Assembly (NCBI RefSeq): GCF_024500045.1
Contig: NZ_JTEO01000006.1
Span: 1-64,000, forward strand
Direction of reading: 5' to 3'
DNA: 64,000 nt
Source of the DNA: Methanolobus chelungpuianus
GTDB lineage: Archaea > Halobacteriota > Methanosarcinia > Methanosarcinales > Methanosarcinaceae
This document shows positions 9,779 to 19,520 of this stretch, piece by piece (the first letter of the stretch is position 1; each line of letters starts with the position of its first letter). A program made the translations under genes and the position numbers. The notes beneath the pieces are model-generated. The model saw only the letters and a program-made list of their open reading frames with translations. It ran no database searches and was not told where the DNA came from.

Positions 9779-9887
9779 CAATATCCCCTGCAAGCCCAAG
9801 ATAGGAGCCTATGAATATAATGCCTATTATTAGGTCATATATTATATATTAATGTATATATCATTACTGGGAAAATAGTATATATGC

Positions 9888-11051
9888 TTATCGGAGTGAG
9901 AACAATATATCCTCTATCTTACCGATGTCTGCGTCTGTCTTAAACGAGGTCCCGCTGAAATGTGTCCTTGATGCGGCGAATCCCCTGTCTCTCAACGCGG
10001 TAAGAAAGCCTTCGATCTCAGAAGGTGAGACTCCTATCCTTTTACAGATGATGTGCTGGTCGTAGAACATCGGGACATCAAGCTCGTCCCTGCACAGCTC
10101 TATCAGCTTCCTTGCCTGCTCCTTTGTGCCCAGGTTACGGTTCTCTATCTCATTCAGGACCATGTTGCAGAATTCAGGCTGGTGCAGGCTCCCAAGCCAC
10201 AGAGGCCCTGCAAGGATCCTTTCCGAAGAACAGCGCGTGCACTCCTTCGGAATGAACAGGGCTATCCCTGAAAAGGCCTGCCTCGAACCGCAGGACGGGC
10301 AATGGGCAATGTATCCCAGCTGCTCCAGCATGCTGTCAGTTCTCTTTGCCCCCTTGTCTATCTTAAGATAGGTACGCACATAGTGGCGTGTTGCATGTGA
10401 CAGCAGAGGGCTCATGGCCCTGTCATTGACAGAGAGCTCCCTGGTTATCTTTCCCAGCAGGATGCGTACTCCCATCTCGCTATGATATTCGTTGTTGAAG
10501 GGGACAGCAGAGTACTTGCGAATGCCTGAGTGCAGGTGTGCGCCACACAAAGGGGCGGTATCCGTGGCAGTGACCTCAAGCAGGTGTACTGCAGAACGTG
10601 CTGCAGCAGCCAGGAAGGGTGCAGGTGTCCCGAACGGGTCAATGTCAACAATGTTGTACCTGTTCTCATGCAGCAGTACATTGGCATTCCTGCGGGTCGC
10701 CTCGACCCTGTCTTCAAGGCCAAGGTGTCCTATGTTCTGCCTTATAAGCTGGTAAGCGTCCTCACTCCAGTCGTTCAGGGTTGCGTGGATGCCAGTCTCG
10801 TTAGCGATTCTCAGTCCTCGTATACCTGAGGCTGAAAGCGCATCGACGTAGGTTATATCGGAAAGCGCCATATTACGGCGTGCAGAGAGCTCCTTCACGA
10901 AAGCAGCCGTAGCAGCCACGGAAATGTCCCGGTTGAGTTCCATGGCGGGATTGTAAAAAACAGGAGCCTGGGAGGGTGGAAAAGAGACATCTTCCAAATG
11001 AACTGGAACGAGTACTTCAGTTTCACCCTCTCTGACAGCCCTTATATTCAT
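9888..11051 (-). CDS. trm1: tRNA (guanine26-N2/N2)-dimethyltransferase Trm1
   Basis: A 387-residue protein with full Trm1 architecture: N-terminal [19 protein letters not shown]-dependent methyltransferase core with [17 protein letters not shown] and the [15 protein letters not shown] catalytic motif, and a C-terminal domain with a CPSCGS...CTRCSS zinc site. It dimethylates G26 of tRNAs. It lies upstream of the HTH/DUF2110 pair on the same strand, separated by about 110 AT-rich bases that probably contain their promoter. Confidence 0.9.
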   Translation of the reverse strand: MNIRAVREGETEVLVPVHLEDVSFPPSQAPVFYNPAMELNRDISVAATAAFVKELSARRNMALSDITYVDALSASGIRGLRIANETGIHATLNDWSEDAYQLIRQNIGHLGLEDRVEATRRNANVLLHENRYNIVDIDPFGTPAPFLAAAARSAVHLLEVTATDTAPLCGAHLHSGIRKYSAVPFNNEYHSEMGVRILLGKITRELSVNDRAMSPLLSHATRHYVRTYLKIDKGAKRTDSMLEQLGYIAHCPSCGSRQAFSGIALFIPKECTRCSSERILAGPLWLGSLHQPEFCNMVLNEIENRNLGTKEQARKLIELCRDELDVPMFYDQHIICKRIGVSPSEIEGFLTALRDRGFAASRTHFSGTSFKTDADIGKIEDILFSLR

Positions 11052-11073
11052 CCGGTACCCAGAAGATACTTTG

Positions 11074-11583
11074 TTATATAACGTTAATGGTTCCCTTCAT
11101 CCTTTCTTCAAAGCCCTGGATCTTATAAGTGTAGGTCCCGGTCTCGTTGAAAGTGTATACATGTCTTCCCCTGTATCCGATCGTCTGATCTTCCCATAGG
11201 TCCTCGTTGCTTATGAGCACGAAGTTCCTTGTGGGACTGTTCCTGTTGAACCACACGACCGTATCTCCTTCGTTGATAGTCAGGTTCGCGGGAAGTGCGA
11301 GGAAGTTCTCAAGATTCACGGTATACGTACTTGGTCCGGTGGACGGAATAACGGTAACTCCTCCGCTGCTTCCGTTTGTCGGGGATTCGTTGTCAACTGC
11401 AGGAGTTTCCTCATCCGTTACCGGTGTTTCATTTCCATCGGCCGGAGTACCTTCATCTACAGTTTCATTTTGTTCTCCCTCGGAAATGTTCTCGTCCGTA
11501 TCGTCCTGACCATTATCTGACGTACAGCCTGCAACAAGAAGGGAGAATAATATCAGAAATACAGCAATGATTTTCAGATTCAT
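11074..11583 (-). CDS. Lipoprotein with cupredoxin-like domain lacking copper ligands
   Basis: 169 residues. A signal peptide ends in a lipobox-like LLVAGC, followed by an acidic, Thr/Glu-rich linker (~25-75) and a cupredoxin-type domain (~85-169: [17 protein letters not shown]...[15 protein letters not shown]...MKGTINV). In copper-binding members the ligands are two His, one Cys and one Met; here both His and the Cys are replaced ([16 protein letters not shown]) and only the Met remains. A structural role or a partner-binding role is therefore more likely than electron transfer. GAGGT lies a few bases before the ATG. Confidence 0.65.
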   Translation of the reverse strand: MNLKIIAVFLILFSLLVAGCTSDNGQDDTDENISEGEQNETVDEGTPADGNETPVTDEETPAVDNESPTNGSSGGVTVIPSTGPSTYTVNLENFLALPANLTINEGDTVVWFNRNSPTRNFVLISNEDLWEDQTIGYRGRHVYTFNETGTYTYKIQGFEERMKGTINVI

Positions 11584-11631
11584 GACATTACCTCAGTTAT
11601 AATATGTTTTTTGGGGTATAATAGTTTCCTG

Positions 11632-12291
11632 TCAGGCTTTTATGAGCCTGATATCTATCCTTGGTCTCTCTTCGGCGTGGAGAAGGTTTTCTATGTCGAT
11701 CAGGGCTGCATATCCGGATGCTGCCATCCCGGGGTTGATAACTATGGTCCCGTTCTGTTCCCTGATCCCTCTTGCCTCGTGGATGTGCCCGCATACTATC
11801 AGGCTGACCCTGCCCAGGTATCTGGCCAGCGACCTGCAGCCTACATGGTTCTCGCCAACGGTATCAAGGACCCCGTAAGGAGGGGCGTGGGTAAGGAGCA
11901 CGACAGGCTGCTGCATTCTCAGTGCGTCATGCATGAGCTGATCAAGCCGTTCTCCGATATCGCACTCCTCTATCTCAAAGGGTGTGCAGAAGGGTGTTGG
12001 GTTCGACCCGCCGAACCCTGCAAAAGTGATGCCTTTGAAGTTTTCCACTTTATCATGGAGGCTGGCACAGGAACTATCAAGGAACTGTGCCATCGACAGG
12101 GGATCACAGTTCCCGGGTACGGCCATTATTTTCTGGCTGAACATCCCGATAAGTTCCGAAGCTTTCTCCGGAGGTCCAAAATTGGTGATATCTCCTGCGA
12201 TAAGCACTGCATCTATGATCCCTGCCTTTTCAAGCAGGGGCAGGATGGCGGAATAGTTACCATGCGGGTCTGCGATTGCGAATAATCTCAT
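11632..12291 (-). CDS. Calcineurin-like metallophosphoesterase
   Basis: A 219-residue protein with every metal motif of this superfamily: ADPHGN (residues 7-12), GDITNFG (~33-39), VPGNCD (~58-63), LTHAPPYG (~133-140) and CGHIHEARG (~166-174), with bound Mn/Fe expected. It resembles the small archaeal YfcE-like phosphodiesterase group; the substrate cannot be read from sequence. It stands alone between the lipoprotein and the AIM24-family gene, all on the minus strand. Confidence 0.85.
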   Translation of the reverse strand: MRLFAIADPHGNYSAILPLLEKAGIIDAVLIAGDITNFGPPEKASELIGMFSQKIMAVPGNCDPLSMAQFLDSSCASLHDKVENFKGITFAGFGGSNPTPFCTPFEIEECDIGERLDQLMHDALRMQQPVVLLTHAPPYGVLDTVGENHVGCRSLARYLGRVSLIVCGHIHEARGIREQNGTIVINPGMAASGYAALIDIENLLHAEERPRIDIRLIKA

Positions 12292-12329
12292 AAGCCAGCC
12301 TCTGTCCTTTCAATAGAAGAAGTTTATCT

Positions 12330-13082
12330 TCAGAAGGAATTGTCTCCTCCGATCAGCCCGCCCAGGCCTCCCCTGGACTCGTCCCTGCGCTGGAAGTTTG
12401 CTGCGGCCACTATCCTGTCTGCAAGACGCGAGAACGGAAGGCTCTGCAGGTAAACTGTTCCAGGACCTTTCAGGGTCGCAAGCACCAGCCCTTCTCCTCC
12501 GAAGAGGGCATTCTTGAATCCGCCGACCAGCTGGATGTTATAGTCCACATGTTCGTCGAATGCTACTATACATCCCGTATCGACCCTGATGATCTCGCCC
12601 GCCTTAAGTTCTTTCTTGATGATGGTCCCGCCGGCGTGCACAAAGGCGAGCCCGTCACCTGTGAGCCTCTGGAGTATGAATCCCTCGCCTCCGAAAAGGC
12701 CGGCTCCTATCTTCTTGGTCAGCGCCACTTCTATATCCACACCCTTTGCAGCGCACAGGAAGGAGTCTTTCTGGCACAGGAAGCGCCCTCCAAGGGCCTT
12801 CAGGTCAAGGGGTATTATCTTTCCCGGGTATGGTGCTCCGAAAGCAACATATCCTTTTCCTGATCCCTCGTGCACGTAGCTTGTAATGAAGAAACTCTCG
12901 CCTGACAGTGCTCTTTTCAATCCTTTGAAAAGTCCTCCTCCTGTGGAAGTCTCCATTTTTATGCCAGGCCCCATGTACATCATAGCACCGGCCTCTGCCC
13001 TTACGGATTCTCCTGGGTCGAGCTCTATCTCTACAAGCTGCATATCATTTCCGATTATATTGTAATCAATCTCATCTGCCAT
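12330..13082 (-). CDS. TIGR00266/AIM24 family protein
   Basis: A 250-residue beta-rich protein with repeated short motifs (VEIELDPGESVRAEAGAMMYM, GEGFILQRLTGDGLAFVHAGG, GEGLVLATLKGPGTVYLQSLP) and a glycine-rich C-terminus, typical of TIGR00266 (AIM24-like) proteins, which are widespread and of unknown biochemical function. The ATG is preceded by GAGGAAC. It is divergent from the cobalamin operon. Confidence 0.85.
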   Translation of the reverse strand: MADEIDYNIIGNDMQLVEIELDPGESVRAEAGAMMYMGPGIKMETSTGGGLFKGLKRALSGESFFITSYVHEGSGKGYVAFGAPYPGKIIPLDLKALGGRFLCQKDSFLCAAKGVDIEVALTKKIGAGLFGGEGFILQRLTGDGLAFVHAGGTIIKKELKAGEIIRVDTGCIVAFDEHVDYNIQLVGGFKNALFGGEGLVLATLKGPGTVYLQSLPFSRLADRIVAAANFQRRDESRGGLGGLIGGDNSF

Positions 13083-13259
13083 TTTTGTTCCTCTTCCGTA
13101 TAAAGTACCTTTTATTGCATGTCCCTATAGCAGGCACTTTTAGCTTGGTGAGCTGGCTTTATTAATTTATCTATAGTGAGAATAATTTCTTCCCGGCAAG
13201 CCATCCTCTCAAATCAAGGCAATTCATGCCATTTGGTTAAGTGCACAACTGAACTTGAA

Positions 13260-13272
13260 TACCTTAATATAT
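13260..13272 (+). promoter_or_regulatory. TATA box of the cobalamin operon
   Basis: TACCTTAATATAT lies about 25-30 bp upstream of the TTG at 13293 and the GTG at 13302. This spacing places the transcription start at or next to the start codon and argues against the longer frame that opens at 13176. Confidence 0.45.
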
Positions 13273-13292
13273 GTCCTGTGCGTAAACAGTTG

Positions 13293-14795
13293 TTGATTAT
13301 TGTGTCTGAAGATGAAAACCGGTTTCCTTTTAAACACTATCTACTGGATTTATCTCCCTGTATGCGCGGAGGGCAGGCTGGTCAGCTTACCGGAGGTGAG
13401 GAAATCCCGGAATCAGATATTCTTGATTTCAGTGTGAGCCTGAATCCCCTGGGAAGCCCCTTCAGGTATGAGAGAAGCGGCCTTGATATGGTTGCTATCC
13501 TGGAAAAAGCAGTGAGGAAGCTGGAACAATACCCGGACAACAGGTATCTCGAACTAAGGTCTGCAGCCTCCAGTTTTATCGGAAGCGGTGCCGGACCGGA
13601 CAATATAGTGCCCGGCAACGGTTCATGCGAATTGTTCAGGCTCGTACTTGAATCTGTCGCTGAGGAGGGGGACATGGTCATAGTCCCGATGCCCTGTGCT
13701 GCCGAATACTACCGTACCTGTGAGGCCCTCGGTGCCGTGCCTCATAAGATCCGGCTGCATGAGATGCTCCATCTGCCAAAGAGGACGCTTGAGAAGGCGA
13801 AAGTGATCTTTTTCTCCAATCCCAATAATCCCACAGGTGAACTGGTATCAAGGGACAGGATCCGTGAATTTGCCCTAAGGTGTGCAGAACAGGGAACGCT
13901 GCTTGTGGTTGACGAGTCATTCATAGAGCTGTCGGATCCCTCGCAGAGCGTTGCAGACCTTGCTGCGAACAACGATCATCTATTAGTGACCCGTTCCATA
14001 GTGAACGCTTTCTCCCTCCCGGGTATCAGGTTCTCCTATGCTGTTACATCCGTTCCCATGGCTTCACGACTGAACGCTGCAAGGCTTTCCTGGAATATCG
14101 GAGCGGTCACTGAAGAGATTGCCGGGGCTGTTCTTGGCATGGAGGGCGGTGCGAACAGCGACTACCTTGTCAGGTCGCGTAATTTTATCCGGGAGGAGCG
14201 CCAGTATATCAGTGATCGCCTTTCATCCCTGTACGGCTTTAATCCTCTCAAAAGCAGTGCCAACTTCATCCTGGTGAACATGGAAGAGCATTTCATGGAT
14301 TCGGAACGCTTCACAAAGTGTTTTGCATCCCGCGGGATCCTTGTCAGGGAATGCAGCGATTTCTTTGAAGGGCAAAAGCACTTTATACGGATATCGGTAC
14401 GCTCAAGGGATGATTTCGAGAAACTGATCTCCAGGCTGGACGAGGTCTACGCTGAGTCAAGCCGTGAAGAGGCCAGGGAAAAGCTTGAGGAGACCCTTGA
14501 ACAAGGTCCTGAGAGGATCGCTGCGACCAGAGGAACATGCGGATACTATCCCTGCCATTTCCTTGGTCAGGACTGTACCTTTTGCTTCTGTCCCTTCTAT
14601 GCATGCAATGACGAGAGGACAGGCGGGAAATGGATAGACAGTGCAACCGGCGGCAAAGTATGGAGCTGTGAGCATTGCACACTGCTTCACCAGCCACAGG
14701 TGGCGGAGAAGATACTGGATGTCCTCATGGAGGACGGAGATACGGATGAGAATATCCGCAAAGCATGGGCAGAGGTGGTCATGCCCCTTCTTTAA
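13293..14795 (+). CDS. CobD paralogue lacking the PLP lysine, with Cys-rich domain
   Basis: About 500 residues, colinear with the intact CobD that follows. The N-terminal ~375 residues have the fold-type I aminotransferase motifs ([40 protein letters not shown], and HFIRISVR with the substrate Arg). At the Schiff-base position the sequence is [13 protein letters not shown], with Asn (codon 14004-14006, residue 238) where the neighbour has Lys. The C-terminal ~90 residues form the Cys-rich metal domain ([20 protein letters not shown] ... CEHC). As I recall, M. mazei CobD was described as a bifunctional threonine kinase/threonine-phosphate decarboxylase with metal centres in this domain. This copy cannot decarboxylate conventionally and may be kinase-only or a partner subunit (inference). 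Start chosen by alignment to the next gene and the TATA spacing; GTG 13302 is an alternative. Confidence 0.75.
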   Translation: MIIVSEDENRFPFKHYLLDLSPCMRGGQAGQLTGGEEIPESDILDFSVSLNPLGSPFRYERSGLDMVAILEKAVRKLEQYPDNRYLELRSAASSFIGSGAGPDNIVPGNGSCELFRLVLESVAEEGDMVIVPMPCAAEYYRTCEALGAVPHKIRLHEMLHLPKRTLEKAKVIFFSNPNNPTGELVSRDRIREFALRCAEQGTLLVVDESFIELSDPSQSVADLAANNDHLLVTRSIVNAFSLPGIRFSYAVTSVPMASRLNAARLSWNIGAVTEEIAGAVLGMEGGANSDYLVRSRNFIREERQYISDRLSSLYGFNPLKSSANFILVNMEEHFMDSERFTKCFASRGILVRECSDFFEGQKHFIRISVRSRDDFEKLISRLDEVYAESSREEAREKLEETLEQGPERIAATRGTCGYYPCHFLGQDCTFCFCPFYACNDERTGGKWIDSATGGKVWSCEHCTLLHQPQVAEKILDVLMEDGDTDENIRKAWAEVVMPLL

Positions 14796-14876
14796 ATTGC
14801 GGGGAGATCACCGAATTGCGATTATGAAGGTTTATAAAAAACAATGAGTTAAAATCAGGTTCATATAGTAGGGTTT

Positions 14877-16379
14877 GTGATCGTTGTGACAGAAAATACG
14901 CCATCTCTTCCGGTAAAAGAGCATCTGTTAAAGTTCGAGCCCAGTGCTCACGGTGGACTTATAAGAAAAAACTCCCAGAAATACGCAATTCCGGAGAGTG
15001 AGATCCTTGATGCCAGTGCAAGCCTGAACCCCTTCGGTACTCCCTTCGAGTACCCTTATACAGGCCTTGTACTCCGGAACCTGCTGGATAAAGGCCTTGA
15101 GAAAATGGAACAGTATCCTGATAACCGCTATCTTGAGTTCAAGGAGGCTGCAGCAAGGTTCACAGGCCTGGGCACAAGGCCTGAGAACATAATCCCGGGC
15201 AACGGCTCTACGGAGATTATCCGGCTTGTTGCGGAATGTGTCATCGGGAAGGGGGATGTCGTACTTATACCGCAGCCCACTTTCAGCGAATATGAGGTCC
15301 AGTGCAAGGTGCTTGGTGCGACGATCAGGTACATCCGGCAGGAAGATCTGCTGCAGCTTGACGGCAGTGTGCTTGATGAAGCAAAGATGATATTTGTCTG
15401 CAATCCCAATAATCCAACCGGGCGGCTCCTCAACCGGGAGCAGGTGAAAGCCATTGCTGATAAGTGCGCCCGCCATAGGACCATCCTTTTCCTTGACGAG
15501 GCTTTCATAGAGCTCGCTGATCCCTCCCAGAGCGTGGCAGACATGGTCGAGGGCAATGAGTATTTATTCATACAGCGCTCCCTCACCAAAGCTTTCGCGA
15601 TTCCCGGGATCAGGATGGGTTTCGGAATCGCAGGCACCAGGCTTGCAAAGGTGCTTGACAATGCAAGGCTCTCGTGGAACCTTGGCTGCATAGCCGACAC
15701 GGTGGCAACCGCCCTTCTCAATATGGAAGGTGGCGTGAACAGTAAATACCTGAAGGATTCCAGGGATTTCATCAGGGGAGAACGGGACTACCTGATGCAG
15801 AAGCTTAACCGCCGGGGCTTCAAGCCGATCGAGAGCACTGTGAACTACATTTATGTGGATATCTCCGGTTTCTCAATGGATTCCACGGAACTGACCGAGC
15901 GCCTGGCCGCCCATGGTGTGCTCATCCGCGACTGCAGTTCTTTCCAGGAGTCCGGGAAGGACCATATCAGGGTAGCTGTCAGGACCAGGGAGGAGAACAA
16001 GCGCATAGTTGATACTATCCGGCTGGTGGTCTCGGAATGGGGCAGCGATAAGGCTGATTCCACGCTCCATGATAATCTGGCAAAGGCCGCAGAATCCGGA
16101 AGGCTTGGCAGCAACCTCAGCTGCGATTACTATCCCTGCCACTTCGAAGGTCAGGACTGCACTTTCTGTTTCTGTCCCTTCTACCCATGCAAGGACGAGC
16201 GCACAGGCGGCCAGTGGGTAGAGAGCTCGGCCGGCGGGAAGGTATGGAGCTGCCTGTACTGTGAGATGGTCCACAGGCCGGAGATAGTTGACGATATGCT
16301 CTCTGTGCTCACAGAGAAGGGCATCAGTGAGGAAAGCGTGAAGGAAGCCTGGAAGAAAGCCATGGGGAGCCGTTTATGA
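14877..16379 (+). CDS. cobD: L-threonine-phosphate decarboxylase CobD with Cys-rich domain
   Basis: 500 residues. The fold-type I PLP domain is complete: IPGNGSTEIIRLV, VCNPNNPTGRLL, FLDEAFIELADPSQS and RSLTKAFAIPGIR with Schiff-base Lys238. The C-terminal domain carries [20 protein letters not shown] and CLYC, a metal-binding extension seen in methanosarcinal CobD. The product, (R)-1-amino-2-propanol phosphate, links the corrin ring to the nucleotide loop. A TATA box (TTTATAAAAA at 14831) indicates its own promoter, and GTAGGG precedes the GTG start. Its last codons overlap cbiB (ATGA). Confidence 0.88.
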   Translation: MIVVTENTPSLPVKEHLLKFEPSAHGGLIRKNSQKYAIPESEILDASASLNPFGTPFEYPYTGLVLRNLLDKGLEKMEQYPDNRYLEFKEAAARFTGLGTRPENIIPGNGSTEIIRLVAECVIGKGDVVLIPQPTFSEYEVQCKVLGATIRYIRQEDLLQLDGSVLDEAKMIFVCNPNNPTGRLLNREQVKAIADKCARHRTILFLDEAFIELADPSQSVADMVEGNEYLFIQRSLTKAFAIPGIRMGFGIAGTRLAKVLDNARLSWNLGCIADTVATALLNMEGGVNSKYLKDSRDFIRGERDYLMQKLNRRGFKPIESTVNYIYVDISGFSMDSTELTERLAAHGVLIRDCSSFQESGKDHIRVAVRTREENKRIVDTIRLVVSEWGSDKADSTLHDNLAKAAESGRLGSNLSCDYYPCHFEGQDCTFCFCPFYPCKDERTGGQWVESSAGGKVWSCLYCEMVHRPEIVDDMLSVLTEKGISEESVKEAWKKAMGSRL

Positions 16380-17362
16380 TAGTGCCGGTGATGCCGGGGG
16401 CAGAGGATCTCATAATCATCCTGCTCATGGCCTTTGCCTATGACCTCCTGCTCAACGAGCCTCCCTCTGCCATTCATCCCGTGGTCTGGATGGGAAGGAT
16501 CATCCACAGGCTGAAGGAGGCGGCTCCTGCAAGCAACAGGAGGCTGTACGGCATATTCCTCGCGCTGTTCACGATCGGCTTTGCATCCGCCCTGGCCTAC
16601 GCAGTGCTACTTGTCCTTAGCGTGGAATCAGTGCCAAGGATACTGCGCCTCCTGGTGGCTGCATACTTCCTCAAGGCGACTTTCGCGGTCAGGTGCCTGT
16701 TCGAGGCCGGGCGCAAGGTGAGCAGCAGACTTGATGCAGGCAAGCTGGATGAAGCACGCAGGGAAGTATCCATGTACGTGAGCAGGGATACCTCGAAGCT
16801 GGATGAGAACCATGTATCTTCCGCTATCATCGAGACGACATCCGAGAACTATGTGGACGGCATACTTAGTCCCCTGATGTTCTACGCCTTCTTCGGACCC
16901 TTCGGGCTGATCGCTGCCTATGTTTTCAAGGCTGCGAGCACCCTGGATTCAATGGTGGGCTACAAGAACGAAAAGTACCTGAAGCTCGGCTGGTTCTCGG
17001 CAAGGACGGATGACGTTTTCAACTGGCTGCCTGCACGCATATCTCCTATCTTTATCTCCGTTTCAGCGCTAATCGTCAATATCTTTTCAGGGGACCGGAA
17101 AAAACTGAGTGCTTCGGATGCATTCAGGCTTGGGCTGGCAGAGGGACTGATGACCCCATCGCCAAATTCCGGATATCCCATGGCGTCCACTGCGGGCGCC
17201 CTGAGAGTAAGGCTTGAGAAACCCAATACATATCGCCTGGGTGAAAGATATACGGATTACCCGGTGGCAGAGGACATCTGGCTGGCTTCGCGGCTTATCC
17301 TGACCGCTTCATTTATGGCAGTTGGTGCTTCAGCATTGGTAATCTATCTGATCTACATCTGA
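16376..17362 (+). CDS. cbiB: Adenosylcobinamide-phosphate synthase CbiB
   Basis: A 328-residue polytopic membrane protein. Family signatures include LLNEPPSAIHPVVWMG near the N-terminus, SRDTSKLDENHVSSAIIETTSENYVDG in the middle, a YKNEKY segment, and PSPNSGYPMASTAGAL near the C-terminus. It joins aminopropanol phosphate (the CobD product) to adenosylcobyric acid. Its ATG overlaps the cobD stop by four bases, so the two are coupled. Length and topology match the family. Confidence 0.92.
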   Translation: MIVPVMPGAEDLIIILLMAFAYDLLLNEPPSAIHPVVWMGRIIHRLKEAAPASNRRLYGIFLALFTIGFASALAYAVLLVLSVESVPRILRLLVAAYFLKATFAVRCLFEAGRKVSSRLDAGKLDEARREVSMYVSRDTSKLDENHVSSAIIETTSENYVDGILSPLMFYAFFGPFGLIAAYVFKAASTLDSMVGYKNEKYLKLGWFSARTDDVFNWLPARISPIFISVSALIVNIFSGDRKKLSASDAFRLGLAEGLMTPSPNSGYPMASTAGALRVRLEKPNTYRLGERYTDYPVAEDIWLASRLILTASFMAVGASALVIYLIYI

Positions 17363-17407
17363 TCCTTGGTTAAATTGATTACAGGATTATTTAAATAACT
17401 ATAAGTG

Positions 17408-18010
17408 ATGGCAATGAAATTATCGGACATACAATCTAAAAACCTCAAGGAAGGACAGCCTGAGGAGCTGGAGGGTGATATCACCCATGATATCATTGAT
17501 ATCCTGAATGATGAAGGTATCACCGTGGAGATGCTTGTCGATACTGCACTGGCCTTATATGCTCCGCATCCGGGTATCGAGACAAGGGAACTTGCCGAGG
17601 AAAGGTTCCTGGAAGAACTGCACATAGCCCTTTCCGATCCCAATCTCTGCATGCTTGTCTATGCGGGCGTGCTGCTTGAGAGGGAGGGTGAGGCAGGCAC
17701 TCTTCCAAATATAAGCAAGAGCTCCTATGAGAAGGACCTGACCTTCCTGATAGTGGATGAGGTCCTGGGTATGAGCATTGCCAAGTACATAAGTGGTGAT
17801 AAGGGCATATTCGAGTTCGTGCGCTTCGACAAGCAGAAGCCGGGCATTCTTGCCGAGCTTGGTCCTTTCATGGACGATGTGATAGGAGGGCTTATAGGCG
17901 GCGTGTCTGCCAGCATGTATACAAGGAGCATGGCAGAGGCTGCCAGGAAGGATATGGCCGGCAAGAAAAAGAGGCATGACGGCGGCCTGGGCGGTGTGAT
18001 CGCAGGATGA
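17408..18010 (+). CDS. cobZ: Alpha-ribazole-5'-phosphate phosphatase CobZ
   Basis: About 200 residues, of the PgpA-like phosphatase family to which M. mazei CobZ belongs: ITVEMLVDTALALYAPHPGIETRELAEERF near the N-terminus, LVYAGVLLEREGE centrally, and a C-terminal DDVIGGLIGGVSASMY helix. It removes the phosphate from alpha-ribazole phosphate (or from adenosylcobalamin phosphate), the archaeal substitute for CobC. It is embedded between cbiB and cobS as in M. mazei and shares four bases with cobS. The start could be ATG 17408 or 17414; TTTAAATA upstream may be a TATA box. Confidence 0.85.
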   Translation: MAMKLSDIQSKNLKEGQPEELEGDITHDIIDILNDEGITVEMLVDTALALYAPHPGIETRELAEERFLEELHIALSDPNLCMLVYAGVLLEREGEAGTLPNISKSSYEKDLTFLIVDEVLGMSIAKYISGDKGIFEFVRFDKQKPGILAELGPFMDDVIGGLIGGVSASMYTRSMAEAARKDMAGKKKRHDGGLGGVIAG

Positions 18011-18819
18011 ACGACTTCTTGCTGGCCCTGCGCTCCAGTTTCGGTTTCCTTTCCACCATCCCTGTGGGGATCACCATGGAAGGTCTTGATGAGTTCTTCA
18101 AGCGGACCTACCTTCACATAGTGGTTGGGATAGTGCTCGGCCTCCTGATAGGGGCTGCGGCAGTTATCCTCCATTCCTTCCTTTCCCCCCAGCTTACTGC
18201 GGTTTTCATTATTGTGTTCGTTTATTACATGACCGGACTGAACCACCTGGACGGCATTGCCGATATGGGGGACGGCCTGACCGCCCATGGCTCCCGTGAG
18301 AAGAAGCTCAAGGCGCTCAAGGATATGTCCCTGGGGATTGGCGGTGTCTCCTATGCGGCCCTGACCCTGCTGGCATTCTATGCAGCCCTTATATCGCTTC
18401 TTACCAGTGAGTTCACGCTTCCTGAGGGTGTAAGCATAGCAACTGTCATTTTCCTCGCGCTCTTCGTTGCTGAGGTCGGCGCCATGCAGTCCATGCTTAC
18501 GATCGCTGCATTCGGGAAGTCCATACATGAAGGCCTTGGCTCTATTCTTGTGAAGAACACCACCCTTCCGAAATACCTGCTGGGTTTCGCCATGGGAGTT
18601 GTGGCCTGCACCCTGGCTTTCTGGTATATCGGCCTGCCCCTGGTGGGCGCCCTGGCATTTGTAGCAGCCATAGTGTCGGCACTGGTGGTCATTAACATAA
18701 GCAACAGACACTTTGGCGGTGTCAACGGTGATATAATAGGCGCATCCAATGAGACTGGCAGGGTCATTGCACTGGTGGCTGTGTTCCTTGCCCTGAAGTA
18801 CGGCCTGGGAGGTATCTGA
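18007..18819 (+). CDS. cobS: Adenosylcobinamide-GDP ribazoletransferase CobS
   Basis: A 270-residue membrane protein with the CobS motif GLNHLDGIADMGDGLTAHGSREKK (residues ~78-101) preceding six or more hydrophobic segments, and the C-terminal NRHFGGVNGDIIGASNETGR motif. It condenses adenosylcobinamide-GDP with alpha-ribazole (phosphate), completing cobalamin assembly at the membrane. Its ATG overlaps the cobZ stop and it ends one base before cobY, so tight coupling is expected. Confidence 0.92.
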   Translation: MNDFLLALRSSFGFLSTIPVGITMEGLDEFFKRTYLHIVVGIVLGLLIGAAAVILHSFLSPQLTAVFIIVFVYYMTGLNHLDGIADMGDGLTAHGSREKKLKALKDMSLGIGGVSYAALTLLAFYAALISLLTSEFTLPEGVSIATVIFLALFVAEVGAMQSMLTIAAFGKSIHEGLGSILVKNTTLPKYLLGFAMGVVACTLAFWYIGLPLVGALAFVAAIVSALVVINISNRHFGGVNGDIIGASNETGRVIALVAVFLALKYGLGGI

Positions 18820-18820
18820 G

Positions 18821-19444
18821 ATGGATGTGATAATCATGGCCGGTGGCTTTGGCAGCAGGCTCGGGATGGGCGAGAAGCCCACTGTGGAACTCCTTGGAAA
18901 TCCCCTCATCTCCTATGTGATCGACGCCCTTGAGAAGACTCCCGAAGTGGGGAAGATACATGTTGCTGTCTCCCCCGCAACGCCCGCCACGGGCGGTGTT
19001 GTCCTCAGCCGCTATGACGGCCGGGTGGGAGTGATAAATACCGGCGGAGGCAATTACGTTGCAGACATGGTCCAGGCAGTGAAGGATGCGGGCATAAACG
19101 AACCGGTGCTCATCATGATGTCTGACATACCCCTGCTGAACCCGGGGATAATAGGGAGCATCATTGAGAAATATGAAACCTGCGGGACTCCCGCAATGTC
19201 CGTGTTCTCTCCGATATGGGTGTGCAAAGGCCTTGGTATCAGGCCTGATACGGTCTTCAACTGGGAAGGTAAGCTCATAGTTCCTGCAGGGGTCAATATC
19301 CTGGACGGGAAGGATGTGGAAAAGGAGCAGGCCTACGTCAGCCTCATACTGGAGGATGTCGAGCTTGCATTGAATGTGAATACTGCGGCCGACCTTGAGA
19401 AATGCAAGGAGATGCTGATGGAAAGATCTGCCGGGAAGGAATAA
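18821..19444 (+). CDS. cobY: GTP:adenosylcobinamide-phosphate guanylyltransferase CobY
   Basis: A 207-residue nucleotidyltransferase with the MobA-like signature MAGGFGSRLGMGEKPTVEL at residues 6-24, SDIPLL (the metal-binding Asp) near 103 and ALNVNTAADLEKCKE at the end. CobY is the archaeal, non-orthologous replacement of CobU and activates adenosylcobinamide phosphate with GTP. It is the last gene of the cobalamin operon, one base after cobS. Confidence 0.9.
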   Translation: MDVIIMAGGFGSRLGMGEKPTVELLGNPLISYVIDALEKTPEVGKIHVAVSPATPATGGVVLSRYDGRVGVINTGGGNYVADMVQAVKDAGINEPVLIMMSDIPLLNPGIIGSIIEKYETCGTPAMSVFSPIWVCKGLGIRPDTVFNWEGKLIVPAGVNILDGKDVEKEQAYVSLILEDVELALNVNTAADLEKCKEMLMERSAGKE

Positions 19445-19520
19445 GGGCTGACAGGTTCTTTATCCTTTCCTGTGCTATACTCATAAAGGATGTGTTCGAA
19501 TAGACCGTCATATAGTGATC

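Noticed and set aside
13176-13292. N-terminal extension of the first CobD paralogue
   Set aside because: Not matched in the colinear second copy, and the TATA box at 13260 would lie inside the coding region.
17725-18909. 394-codon minus-strand frame across cobZ, cobS and cobY
   Set aside because: It is a shadow of well-supported, coupled plus-strand genes and has no recognisable motif.
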